Shown here in pieces: positions 1 through 7,547 of a stretch of DNA of 64,000 bases. Positions within the stretch are counted from its first letter, which is position 1. Each line of letters starts with the position of its first letter. Source of the DNA: Victivallales bacterium (lineage in GTDB: Bacteria > Verrucomicrobiota > Lentisphaeria > Oligosphaerales > Oligosphaeraceae). Location of the stretch: contig JAFZIJ010000059.1 of the NCBI GenBank assembly GCA_017554445.1, forward strand, positions 23,824 to 87,823. Direction: 5' to 3'. Under the pieces are notes generated by a model that worked only from the letters and a program-made list of their open reading frames with translations, was not told the origin of the DNA and did no database searches. Both the position numbers and the translations under genes were made by a program.

Positions 1-75
1 ACCGACCGGCATACTGAGCCCCAGCAGGATCAGCAGTACGATACAACCTAATATACCTAATAGTGTCAAGCTCAT
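1..75 (-). CDS. dctM: TRAP transporter large permease, N-terminal fragment
   Basis: Only the first 25 codons lie in the window; the gene continues past position 1. The visible peptide starts MSLTLLGILG and is a hydrophobic first membrane segment ending in GLSMPVG, as TRAP large subunits begin. Its ATG at 75-73 overlaps the dctQ stop codon (ATGA arrangement), which implies translational coupling. The family forms the 12-helix channel subunit that moves organic acids or sugar acids using a sodium gradient. The call rests on the hydrophobic start plus position directly after dctP and dctQ. Confidence 0.8.
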   Translation of the reverse strand, partial: MSLTLLGILGCIVLLILLGLSMPVG

Positions 76-560
76 GAGTGCATCATCTCCTTTCCGGGGT
101 GGGCCAGATTGTAGATCTTCACGAGAACCACCACGATAAATGTGAACGACATGAACCACAGCACCCAAAACAGCGGAATCTGCAGTGTCAGCGTTCCGAT
201 CCCTTTGCGCAGCAAATATTTGCCGTATATCCAACTTCGATATGAAAGATAAAGGAACATCAGCATCGCCACGCCGCGGGAAAACGCGTCAACCCAAATT
301 CTAATGCCGCGCGGGAATTTCTGGAAGAAATATTCGACGGCAACGTGGCCTTTCACGGCCGTCGTGTACGGCAGCGCGCATGCGCCGCTTAAACATGCCG
401 CGATCTGCACGACATCGACAACGCCTACCAGCGGATGGCCGAAACGCCGCAGAATGACATCCAGACAGGTCGCCACAATCATGACGGCGATGCCGACACC
501 TGCGACGGCCGCCATCACCCGAACAAGACCGGACACGATTTTACGATAGCTTTCCCACAT
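72..560 (-). CDS. dctQ: TRAP transporter small permease (DctQ)
   Basis: A 162-residue inner-membrane protein with four hydrophobic segments (about residues 12-35, 48-66, 88-106 and 127-148), the normal DctQ size and topology. The stretch DVILRRFGHPLVGVVD after the first helix matches the family signature region. It pairs with DctM and receives substrate from DctP. I start it at the ATG at 560, with AGGAG eight bases upstream, rather than the TTG two codons earlier. It begins two bases after the dctP stop and overlaps the dctM start, so dctP-dctQ-dctM is one operon. The substrate cannot be told from this subunit. Confidence 0.9.
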   Translation of the reverse strand: MWESYRKIVSGLVRVMAAVAGVGIAVMIVATCLDVILRRFGHPLVGVVDVVQIAACLSGACALPYTTAVKGHVAVEYFFQKFPRGIRIWVDAFSRGVAMLMFLYLSYRSWIYGKYLLRKGIGTLTLQIPLFWVLWFMSFTFIVVVLVKIYNLAHPGKEMMHS

Positions 561-562
561 GG

Positions 563-1612
563 TCAATTCTCCTTTTCTTTAGCGGCTTTTTGCGCCATCG
601 TGATCTGTTCACGAAGGAACGCCACCGCTTCGTTTCCGGGCAGTCCTTTCTTCTCGGCACCGTTCGCCCAGCCTTCGAGCAACGGCTTCAAGGCTTCACG
701 GGCCTTGGCATCCTCTTCCGGCGGCAACTCGATAATCTCACGGCCGAGTTTGCGGACGAACGCCTCGCCCTCGGCATCCATGGCATCCCACAAGTCGCCA
801 TGCTTGGCGATCCATTCGGCGTTGATTTCACGGATGATCTGCTGGATATCTTGCGGCAGGCGAGCCCACGACTTCTTGTTCATGACGACGAACATCGCCG
901 TCGTGTAACCAAGCGACGGAATGCGCGTCACGGCCTGGATCACTTCGCCCTGCTTCCAGCCGCAAAGCGTCTCGATGGGGCACAGCGTCCCTTGCACAAC
1001 GCCTTTGCGCAACGCCTCATACGTGTCACCTTGGCTCAAGCCGACGGCATCCGCGCCAAGGCATTTGACTGCACGAGCCGTCACGCCAGTTCCACGAATC
1101 CGCTGTCCTTTCATATCGTCGAACGTATGGACGGGCAGATTGCTGGCCAGCACGCCCGGCCCATGCGCATGGGCGTACATCAATTCGACATCCGCCAATT
1201 CCTCCGGCTGGAAATGCTGGATGAAGGCGTTGGCGATGCGCGTCGCGGACGTCCCGTCCGGATAGCCCCACGGCAGATCCAAAACTTCAATCAACGGAAA
1301 CAAGCCACGGCTGTAGGCAAAGCAACTCATGCCGACATCCGTCGAACCGAAGACGACGCCATTGAAATTCTCGCTGTCCGTTGACAAAACAGAGCCCGGA
1401 TAGACATCGACGACGACGCGACCATCCGTCCGTTTTTCGACTTCCTCCGCCCACGCCTTGCCGAGCTTGGCCGCGCCATGCGACGCAGGGAAGAAAATAT
1501 TGTAAGTCAGACGGAACTGCGCCTTCGGCTTGGCCTTATTCTCGGCCGGACGGCATGAACATAGCAGTATGCAGGCCGCCATGAGCATGCAGATTTTCAT
1601 CTTGTGTTTCAT
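563..1612 (-). CDS. dctP: TRAP transporter substrate-binding lipoprotein (DctP)
   Basis: A 349-residue periplasmic solute-binding protein, first gene of the TRAP operon. The N-terminus has a short signal peptide ending in the lipobox LCSC, so the mature protein should be a lipoprotein anchored at the cysteine near residue 20. GKAWAEEVEKRTDGRVVVDV and DDMKGQRIRGTG are typical DctP blocks; the arginine in the second is the usual carboxylate-binding residue, suggesting an acid such as a sugar acid or C4-dicarboxylate. This is family inference, not proof. The ATG at 1612 has a possible AAGGCG site; a second ATG four codons later is also possible. Confidence 0.9.
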   Translation of the reverse strand: MKHKMKICMLMAACILLCSCRPAENKAKPKAQFRLTYNIFFPASHGAAKLGKAWAEEVEKRTDGRVVVDVYPGSVLSTDSENFNGVVFGSTDVGMSCFAYSRGLFPLIEVLDLPWGYPDGTSATRIANAFIQHFQPEELADVELMYAHAHGPGVLASNLPVHTFDDMKGQRIRGTGVTARAVKCLGADAVGLSQGDTYEALRKGVVQGTLCPIETLCGWKQGEVIQAVTRIPSLGYTTAMFVVMNKKSWARLPQDIQQIIREINAEWIAKHGDLWDAMDAEGEAFVRKLGREIIELPPEEDAKAREALKPLLEGWANGAEKKGLPGNEAVAFLREQITMAQKAAKEKEN

Positions 1613-1653
1613 TTGTCAAACGCCTTTTTTATTGAATATTCGATGTCTTGACA

Positions 1654-1706
1654 GAAAAAACGACCGTACGACGATGTGCATGCACGTCGCCGCCGGTCGG
1701 TTTTTT
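1654..1706 (-). terminator. Hairpin terminator downstream of the sugar isomerase
   Basis: An inverted repeat of about 12 bp (GAAAAAACGACCG at 1654-1666 against CGGTCGGTTTTTT at 1694-1706, one bulge) encloses a self-complementary core GTGCATGCAC. T-runs flank it on either strand, so it could act in both directions. It lies 36 bases after the leftward isomerase stop and just before the dctP start. Confidence 0.65.
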
Positions 1707-1741
1707 CGTTATGTTTCTTGAAAGATTCCCTTCAGCAGGAA

Positions 1742-2596
1742 TCAGATTTTGCTTTTCAGGAAGTTCACGGCTGTGCGAATATCCGCTTCCGGATTCGCCC
1801 CGACCTCGCGTTCGACGGTCAGGTAGCCACGATAACCCACTTCGGACAGGGCCGCCAGATAGCGGTCCCAATCCACTTTTCCTTCTCCAAGCGGGAGCTC
1901 GTTGAAAAGCTCACCAATGTTCAAACCTTCAATGCCGCCTTCGGCAAAGGAGGCGTAAACCTTCACAGGATCGCAAGGTTTATATTGCACACCATCTTTG
2001 GCATGCGTATGGACGATGTAGTCTTTCAGCGTGTAAACGGCCTTGACAGGATCGTCATTCTGGACCATGATCAAGTTCGCGGGATCGAGATTCACGCCGA
2101 TCCCCTTCGAACCGACATCATCCAAAAATCCTTTCAGGCGATCCGCCTTTTCAGGCCCTGTTTCAATCGCGAACGTCACGCCTTTCGCTTCCGCGTATTT
2201 GCCAAGTTCGCGGCAGACGAACAGCTGGTTCTGATAGGTGGGGCTCGTCTTTTCCGCGGGAACGACGCCGATATGCGTCGTCACGACATTCGTGCCCAAA
2301 TCAACGGCCAGATCGACGATCGCCTTCGATTTCGCAATCTTCCATTCGTTCTCTTCCGGCTTCTGGAAGCCATGGCCGCCCAGATCGCCGCACAGCGCGG
2401 AAATCGCCAAGCCGTTCTTTTCGACATGAGAACGGAACTCACGGCGACGAGCCGCGTCCATCGCATCGACGCTCATCTCACCATCGACAACATAAACCTG
2501 AATACCGTTCGCACCCAGTTCACGGGCCTTCACAACTCCGTCATAAATCGGAATCCGGAAGGAATCGACCATTACACCGATCAGAAACTTTGACAT
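1742..2596 (-). CDS. Sugar phosphate isomerase/epimerase, TIM barrel (AP endonuclease 2 superfamily)
   Basis: A 284-residue cytoplasmic TIM-barrel protein of the xylose-isomerase-like family. Features seen: start SKFLIGVMVDSF, FAIETGPEK (metal-binding Glu) near residue 150, GVNLDPANL (Asp), IVHTHAKDG (His pair) and YLTVEREVG near the C-terminus (second Glu). These are the four-ligand divalent metal site of this superfamily, which isomerises or epimerises sugars. The exact sugar is unknown. It lies beside the TRAP operon, so it may act on the imported substrate. I start at the ATG at 2596 because family members begin about there; an in-frame ATG at 2608 is possible, and neither has a good ribosome site. 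Confidence 0.85.
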   Translation of the reverse strand: MSKFLIGVMVDSFRIPIYDGVVKARELGANGIQVYVVDGEMSVDAMDAARRREFRSHVEKNGLAISALCGDLGGHGFQKPEENEWKIAKSKAIVDLAVDLGTNVVTTHIGVVPAEKTSPTYQNQLFVCRELGKYAEAKGVTFAIETGPEKADRLKGFLDDVGSKGIGVNLDPANLIMVQNDDPVKAVYTLKDYIVHTHAKDGVQYKPCDPVKVYASFAEGGIEGLNIGELFNELPLGEGKVDWDRYLAALSEVGYRGYLTVEREVGANPEADIRTAVNFLKSKI

Positions 2597-2717
2597 TCCG
2601 CACACCATTGATATTTTATGCTTGACACATGAAAACTATTTACCATATTAATATAATGACATTTGCCGTTAAAACCACTCAAAAAATTATTTTATTCCTC
2701 TTATAAAAGGATTTTCC

Positions 2718-3284
2718 ATGCAAGACAGCGACGAATTACAGAAGATTGTCGGACAACTGGACATCTTCGACGGACTGGACGGCCAGAAACTGACCGTCAC
2801 CACCGACGAAGGCGATGAATATCTCATCACCTCTAAAAAATGGATCAAACGCCTCAACAAATACGCGGATGAAAACATCGACATCTCCTTCGAAGGCACG
2901 GTCGAACACGATCCGGAAGAAGGAATGGACGTTCTCACCATCAAGACCTTCAAGCCCGCACAGGAAGTGGAAGACGATCTGCCGACGCTCCTCAGCCTCA
3001 ATGAAGACCTCAAGCTCCAAAAAGACAAACATGCCAAAAAGCCATTGCCGCAGGATGACGACCTCGAGCCGTTGGACGAAGACGATCTGCAAAATGGCCT
3101 TCCGTGGGATGAAAAAGAAGCGGAAGACGGCGACAATGAAGATGACAACGACGAAGAGCCAACTCCAGACGAACTTGAAGACGAAGAAATTCCAGATGAC
3201 TTTGATCTAAACGAGCTTGATCTGGATGAAGAGCCGCCCGCCCCGCCGGAACCACCCGTCAAAGGAAAGAAAAACAAACGCTGA
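2718..3284 (+). CDS. Hypothetical protein with acidic C-terminal half
   Basis: A 188-residue protein I do not recognise. The N-terminal 80 residues look folded (IFDGLDGQKLTVTTDEGDEY, then a TSKKWIKRLNKYADE helix). From about residue 110 the chain is dominated by Asp, Glu and Pro, and it ends in the basic tail VKGKKNKR. This resembles a small domain with a long disordered acidic tail. No signal peptide or membrane segment. AAAGG seven bases upstream supports the ATG at 2718. It is followed after 8 bp by a GNAT gene in the same direction, so the two are probably co-transcribed. No function is assigned. Confidence 0.75.
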   Translation: MQDSDELQKIVGQLDIFDGLDGQKLTVTTDEGDEYLITSKKWIKRLNKYADENIDISFEGTVEHDPEEGMDVLTIKTFKPAQEVEDDLPTLLSLNEDLKLQKDKHAKKPLPQDDDLEPLDEDDLQNGLPWDEKEAEDGDNEDDNDEEPTPDELEDEEIPDDFDLNELDLDEEPPAPPEPPVKGKKNKR

Positions 3285-3292
3285 AGGCTATC

Positions 3293-4465
3293 ATGAAAAT
3301 CGTAAAACTGACGGCTTACGAATTCGATGAACTGCTCGACACGATGAACGTGTGCTTTTCGCACGGGCAGGAGGGATATTCGTTTTTGGACACGTTGCCC
3401 GCCATGTGGCGGCATGATGACACGGTCATGTGGCGCCATGTGGCCATCAAGGATGGCGAAAAAGTTGCGGCGGCCGTCGGCATCTATCCGTTGCCGACGC
3501 GTATCGCGGGACATGACGTGCTGTTTGCGACGGTCGGCAACGTCGCGACGCGTCCGGAATATCGTAAAAAAGGCTATATGAAGGCGTTGATGACGGAATC
3601 CATGGTGGAATTGAAACGAATCGACGCGGATGTCGCGCGCCTCGGCGGCCTGCGTCAACGCTACAACCGCTACGGTTTCGAGAAAGCCGGTCAGAATTTC
3701 AGCTTCACAATCAGCGCCAAAAACGTTCGTGACTACTATGATGCATCATTGGGCCATGAAGGCGAATACCAGCCGAAGCTTTCCTTCCGCCCGATTACAC
3801 GCGACGATGACGTTGCTCTCTCCTTTGCGCAGACGGTCTATGCCAACGCCCTCCAGCATTCGGATCGCGGCGAAAACAAGCGGTTCTACGACGTCACCCA
3901 TGCGTGGAAATGCACGCCATGGCTCGCAACATTTGCCGATGGCATGCCGGCCGGTTTCCTGTCGAACTATCCGAATTCCGGTCGCATCACGGAACACTAT
4001 GCGTTGTCGCCAGCCGTTGAATACCAGATGCTTCTGGATTGGTTGACCACCAATTCGTTCGATTCCATCTCCTTCGCGACGGCGCCTTGGGATGTCGAAT
4101 TAAATCGCATGGCGAGCAAAATCGCCGAAAGCATCAATGTGACGACTGCCGATAATTTCAAAATCATCCATTTTGCGAAAGTCGCCATGGCGATGCTGTC
4201 CATGAAAGCAACCTATGCATCGCTTCCGGATGGAGAGTTCACGCTGGCCGTCAACGGCATGGAAACCATCCAATATAAAGACGGCATGTTCAAAAAAGTG
4301 GACGGCATGACCGCAGATTTGACGTTGAACAACTTGGACGCAACGCGCTTCCTGTTCGGGCCATTGCCACCCTCCTCCGTCTGCGACATTCCCGCGAAAA
4401 TCCGCCCCGTCGTGGAAGCCCTCCTCCCGCTTCCGCTTTGGTGGAACTACCAAGACCGCGTCTAA
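3293..4465 (+). CDS. GNAT family N-acetyltransferase, Eis-like
   Basis: A 390-residue acetyltransferase with the layout of Eis-type enzymes: an N-terminal GNAT domain, a second degenerate GNAT domain and a C-terminal sterol-carrier-like fold. The acetyl-CoA motif is visible as VGNVATRPEYRKKGYMKAL (residues 81-99), followed by LGGLRQRYNRYGFEKAG (118-133), a stretch typical of this family. The C-terminal part (about 290-390) has the FTLAVNGMETIQYKDGMF pattern of the SCP-like domain. Eis proteins acetylate amines such as aminoglycosides or lysines; the substrate here is unknown. AAGG five bases upstream supports the start. It follows the acidic protein after 8 bp. Confidence 0.85.
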   Translation: MKIVKLTAYEFDELLDTMNVCFSHGQEGYSFLDTLPAMWRHDDTVMWRHVAIKDGEKVAAAVGIYPLPTRIAGHDVLFATVGNVATRPEYRKKGYMKALMTESMVELKRIDADVARLGGLRQRYNRYGFEKAGQNFSFTISAKNVRDYYDASLGHEGEYQPKLSFRPITRDDDVALSFAQTVYANALQHSDRGENKRFYDVTHAWKCTPWLATFADGMPAGFLSNYPNSGRITEHYALSPAVEYQMLLDWLTTNSFDSISFATAPWDVELNRMASKIAESINVTTADNFKIIHFAKVAMAMLSMKATYASLPDGEFTLAVNGMETIQYKDGMFKKVDGMTADLTLNNLDATRFLFGPLPPSSVCDIPAKIRPVVEALLPLPLWWNYQDRV

Positions 4466-4485
4466 TGGAAATAATTGACGCAATA

Positions 4486-4953
4486 TCACTTCATTTGTGG
4501 CAGACTTCCATTAGCCTTAGCCGCTTCGACAGCCGCTTCTACCTCTTCGGTATCCAAAAGATCGATATGTCCGTCAAGGAAAGCGACATTCGTCTTGCCC
4601 ATATGATCTCCTTCACATATAAACACGATGACTTTTGATGGCTCTTTAAAAGCATTCTGTTTTTGACCATTTCCTAAATAGATGTAGTGTTTTTTGCAAC
4701 TAGGGCATGAGAAATACTTATCTTCTTCAATAGATTGATTTACCTTTTCCTCCCACCCCTGTGCTTCTGGTAGTTCGCCTTCATGCTCTTCGGCCCAGAT
4801 AAGCATTCCCATGGTAAGTAATTTAAGATTAGTAGTGCATATTATATAATGTTTTCTTGCTTCTGGTGATCTCTTGACGCCACAACTTCCCATCAACGGC
4901 ATCATCATAACAAGCAGGAAAGCAAAAAGACAATTGACGCACTCGCCTTTCAT
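4486..4953 (-). CDS. Lipoprotein with a pseudopilin-like (H-X9-DG type) head
   Basis: A 155-residue exported protein. It opens with a signal peptide ending LMGSC, so it is a likely lipoprotein. What follows matches the head of Lentisphaerae/Planctomycetes pseudopilins: ICTTNLKLLTMGMLIWAEEH resembles QCLNNEKQIGAAMQMYVQDN of the pseudopilin at 12241-12945, and NVAFLDGHIDLL resembles its VLIFYVDGHAE. A CPSCKK knuckle sits mid-protein. The usual prepilin helix is missing and replaced by a lipid anchor. GGAG six bases upstream supports the start. The coding DNA looks more AT-rich than its neighbours, a weak hint of different origin. Function unknown. Confidence 0.7.
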   Translation of the reverse strand: MKGECVNCLFAFLLVMMMPLMGSCGVKRSPEARKHYIICTTNLKLLTMGMLIWAEEHEGELPEAQGWEEKVNQSIEEDKYFSCPSCKKHYIYLGNGQKQNAFKEPSKVIVFICEGDHMGKTNVAFLDGHIDLLDTEEVEAAVEAAKANGSLPQMK

Positions 4954-4973
4954 TTTTGCTCCATTCTACTTAT

Positions 4974-5585
4974 TTATGACAGGATTTTGACAAGTTCCAG
5001 TTCGAACGTCAGCGTCTTGTCCGCCAAAGGATGGTTGCAATCAACGATAGCCGTGCCGTCGTTCAATATTTCGGTGACGACACCCTGCATGATGTCGTCT
5101 TCGTTCACATCTTCGTCTGCGATGTCATCGGGAGCGTCCAATACATCGATGGTCATGCCGACTTTCGGCGGTTCGTCCAGTTGCCATTTGTCCGGCGTGA
5201 TTTCTGTAACAAGGTCTTCATCATACGGGAAGGCGTCTTTCGGTTCAAGCGTGACAGTCTTCCGTTCGCCAGCCGCCATGCCCGTAAATGCCTTTTCCAG
5301 AGCCTTTAGGACATCGCCGCCTCCGAGGGTGATGGTCGGAGCAGGCCCGCCGTCATGCGTCGATTCAAGTTTCTTGCCATCTTCGTCAAAGCACGTGTAA
5401 TGAATTTGGAGGCGGTCGCCTTTGCGAGCGACGCGTTTGCCGACATTCCGGCCATCATCGCCATAGTGACGACTGTCCTCGCTGTATCTGAAGCCATCAT
5501 CGCCATAGCGGCGGCTTTCATCACGATGCGCCCCACGCCAGCCGTCTTCTCTGCGCGGCGAATGATAATCATTTCTTCTGGCCAT
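4974..5585 (-). CDS. FKBP-type peptidyl-prolyl isomerase, SlyD-like
   Basis: A 203-residue cis-trans prolyl isomerase. The FKBP core starts near residue 50 (GDRLQIHYTCFDEDGKKLES) and the inserted flap (DLVTEITPDKWQLDEPPKVG) plus the end NHPLADKTLTFELELV are SlyD hallmarks. SlyD-type enzymes speed proline isomerisation and act as chaperones. The His-rich metal tail of classical SlyD is absent. The first 50 residues are an unusual Arg/Asp/Tyr-rich segment with RYGDDG-like repeats. I start at the ATG at 5585, with AAGGAG eight bases upstream; an in-frame ATG at 5636 falls inside the tsf terminator and is rejected. Confidence 0.88.
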   Translation of the reverse strand: MARRNDYHSPRREDGWRGAHRDESRRYGDDGFRYSEDSRHYGDDGRNVGKRVARKGDRLQIHYTCFDEDGKKLESTHDGGPAPTITLGGGDVLKALEKAFTGMAAGERKTVTLEPKDAFPYDEDLVTEITPDKWQLDEPPKVGMTIDVLDAPDDIADEDVNEDDIMQGVVTEILNDGTAIVDCNHPLADKTLTFELELVKILS

Positions 5586-5611
5586 CGACAACACTCCTTG
5601 TGAAATATAAA

Positions 5612-5644
5612 CAAGGCCTGTGCGAAAAATCCGCACAGGCCTTG
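5612..5644 (-). terminator. Rho-independent terminator of rpsB-tsf
   Basis: A perfect 13-bp stem, CAAGGCCTGTGCG (5612-5624) with CGCACAGGCCTTG (5632-5644), closes a 7-nt loop. Read leftward it lies 29 bases after the tsf stop and is followed by a TTTATATTT tract. It separates the translation genes from the SlyD-like gene. Confidence 0.85.
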
Positions 5645-5673
5645 AATGGGTTACAAAAAACGTTCAGACTGAA

Positions 5674-6486
5674 TTACTTCACTTCTTCGCCGACCTGCCA
5701 GCGGATGAAGCGCTTCACAACCAGCTTCGGGGCGACCTTCGCCAGCGTGGTCTTTTCGTCGTTGATCCACGGCTGATCCATCAAGCAGGCAGTCGTGAAG
5801 AATTTGTTGATTTTGCCGCGGAGGATGCCTTCGAGAATCTTCTCGGGCTTGCCCTGCAGTTCGGGCAGAGCGGCGGCGATTTCGCGTTCCTTCGCGATGA
5901 CGGCTTCAGGAACATCCTTGGAGGTCACATAGCTCGGGGCGTTGGCCGTGATGTGCAGGCAGACATCCATGGCCAGTTCGTCGGTGTATTCGCCTTCAAG
6001 GTCAACCATGACGCCGTAGAAGGGGCCGCCCTGGTGGTGCTTGTATTCCTTGATGATGCCGTTTGTCGTCCAACGGACGGCGCGGCGGACGTGCATGTTC
6101 TCGCCGAGCTTGCCGATGAGGACCTTCATCTCTTCTTCCGTCGCGGCGGCCAGCTTCTCGCTGATGTCGCCATCGGCGTCCATCGCCATCGCGGTGCGGG
6201 CGACGTATTTGCAGAAATCTTTGAAAGCGTCCGTGCGGGCGACAAAGTCCGTTTCGCACAGGATTTCGACGGCGACGCCCGTCTTGCCTTCAATCAACGT
6301 CTCGACGACGCCTTCGCTGGCGGAACGACCGGCTTTCTTGTCAGCCTTCGCGATACCGGCCTTGCGCAGATATTCCATAGCGGCGTCCATGTCGCCATTC
6401 GTTGCGACCAGAGCCTTCTTGCAGTCCATCAAACCAACGCCAGCTTTCTGGCGGAGTTCATTCACCATCGTAGCGGTAATAGCCAT
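5674..6486 (-). CDS. tsf: Translation elongation factor Ts
   Basis: A 270-residue cytoplasmic guanine-nucleotide exchange factor that recycles EF-Tu. The N-terminal UBA-like region TATMVNELRQKAGVGLMDCK, the AAMEYLRKAGIAKADKKAGR block and the TDFVARTDAFKDF signature (about residues 80-92) are diagnostic. Length is within the normal family range. It lies 65 bases downstream of rpsB in the usual rpsB-tsf order and is closed by a strong hairpin terminator. The start has a GAGGAG-type site just upstream. Confidence 0.98.
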   Translation of the reverse strand: MAITATMVNELRQKAGVGLMDCKKALVATNGDMDAAMEYLRKAGIAKADKKAGRSASEGVVETLIEGKTGVAVEILCETDFVARTDAFKDFCKYVARTAMAMDADGDISEKLAAATEEEMKVLIGKLGENMHVRRAVRWTTNGIIKEYKHHQGGPFYGVMVDLEGEYTDELAMDVCLHITANAPSYVTSKDVPEAVIAKEREIAAALPELQGKPEKILEGILRGKINKFFTTACLMDQPWINDEKTTLAKVAPKLVVKRFIRWQVGEEVK

Positions 6487-6551
6487 TTGTTTTCTCCTCT
6501 TGCGGATATGGTTTCACGGCGGGACTTTCGCCCCGCCTACCTTATTAATAA

Positions 6552-7310
6552 TCACTTCTCTTCAGCGGCGGCTTCGGCGGGAGCTTCATCTTTGTCAGGA
6601 GCGTTCGCAGGAGCTTCTTCACGCTTGATTTCATGCAAACCGTCTTCAATGGAGGCGGCCATCGTGTCCATCAAAACTTTGATGGAGCGCAGGGCGTCGT
6701 CATTGCCAGGAACCACGTAATCAACGAGATCCGGATTGCAGTTGGAATCAACGATGGCGACCACGGGGATGCCAAGACGATGCGCTTCCGCGACGGCGAT
6801 GTGCTCACGGGCGACGTCAACGACAACCATGGCGTCCGGCAGCTTCGTCAGTTCGGAAATACCGCCCAACGTCGTCTGCAGTTTGACCAAATCACGGCGG
6901 AGACCGGCGACTTCCTTCTTCGGGAGGTTGTCCAGGCTGCCGTCCGCATCCTGAGCCTGCAGTTTCTTCATGTATTTGATACGCGTCAGAACGACTTTCT
7001 GGTTCGTCAGCGTGCCGCCGAGCCAACGATCGCACATGTACGGCATGTTGAGGCGTTCGGCGATGTCACGAACGCATTCCTGAGCCTGGCGCTTCGCGCC
7101 GACGAACAGGATCTGGCCGCCCTTTGCGGCGACGTCATGCAAAAAGTCGCATGCTTCGGCCAGGCGGTACATCGTGATCTTCAGATCGAAGATGGTGATG
7201 CCGTTGCGCGTGCCGTAGATATACGGCTTCATCTTCGGGTTCCAACGACGCGTCTTGTGCCCAAAATGCACACCGGCGTCCAGCAACGACATGATGGTGG
7301 TCTTTTCCAT
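6552..7310 (-). CDS. rpsB: 30S ribosomal protein S2
   Basis: A 252-residue small-subunit ribosomal protein. It begins MEKTTIMSLLDAGVHFGHKT and contains RWNPKMKPYIYGTRNGI, MCDRWLGGTLTNQ and VVDVAREHIAVAEAHRLGIP, all S2 signatures. The Ala/Glu-rich C-terminal extension (APANAPDKDEAPAEAAAEEK) is a common variable tail. The reading frame stays open for 45 codons upstream, but those residues are not S2-like; the ATG at 7310 has AAGGA at the right distance and is the start. It forms an operon with tsf. Confidence 0.98.
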   Translation of the reverse strand: MEKTTIMSLLDAGVHFGHKTRRWNPKMKPYIYGTRNGITIFDLKITMYRLAEACDFLHDVAAKGGQILFVGAKRQAQECVRDIAERLNMPYMCDRWLGGTLTNQKVVLTRIKYMKKLQAQDADGSLDNLPKKEVAGLRRDLVKLQTTLGGISELTKLPDAMVVVDVAREHIAVAEAHRLGIPVVAIVDSNCNPDLVDYVVPGNDDALRSIKVLMDTMAASIEDGLHEIKREEAPANAPDKDEAPAEAAAEEK

Positions 7311-7547
7311 TTTTTTCCTTTTCCTTTTGGACGCTTTGACGCCGCCGCCACGACTTGCGCCGCTTCCCATGGCCAGCTGACGAAACGTCCCGCTTTTACG
7401 TTCGGTTGTCTTTTTTACACTCCATCGGGAACATTGGAGCGACATCCTTAAGGATGACGAAACTAATAATATACCCTTACCAATTGATTTTTACCAGTCA
7501 ACGCATCGAATTTTGCTTGGCAGCTTGTCATTTTTACGAAAAGAACA
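7311..7547 (-). other. rpsB upstream region and leader
   Basis: A 237-bp gap between rpsB and the sulfatase stop. The rpsB-proximal part is GC-rich and ends in two AAGGA-type sites before the start. A short CTCCA/TGGAG dyad lies near 7415-7437. The distal part (7460-7500) is AT-rich and is where the promoter should be, but no well-spaced -35/-10 pair is evident. No known S2 leader structure could be assigned by eye. Confidence 0.3.

Noticed and set aside
2622..2657. TTGACA (2622-2627) and TATAAT (2652-2657) as a promoter for the acidic protein
   Set aside because: Both boxes are good, but the spacer is 24 bp, too long for a sigma-70 type promoter. CATATT at 2644-2649 (16-bp spacer) is closer in spacing but a poor -10.
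7468..7501. TTGACT and TATATT as the rpsB promoter (minus strand)
   Set aside because: The spacer is 22 bp. The region is right for a promoter, but this pair is not convincing.
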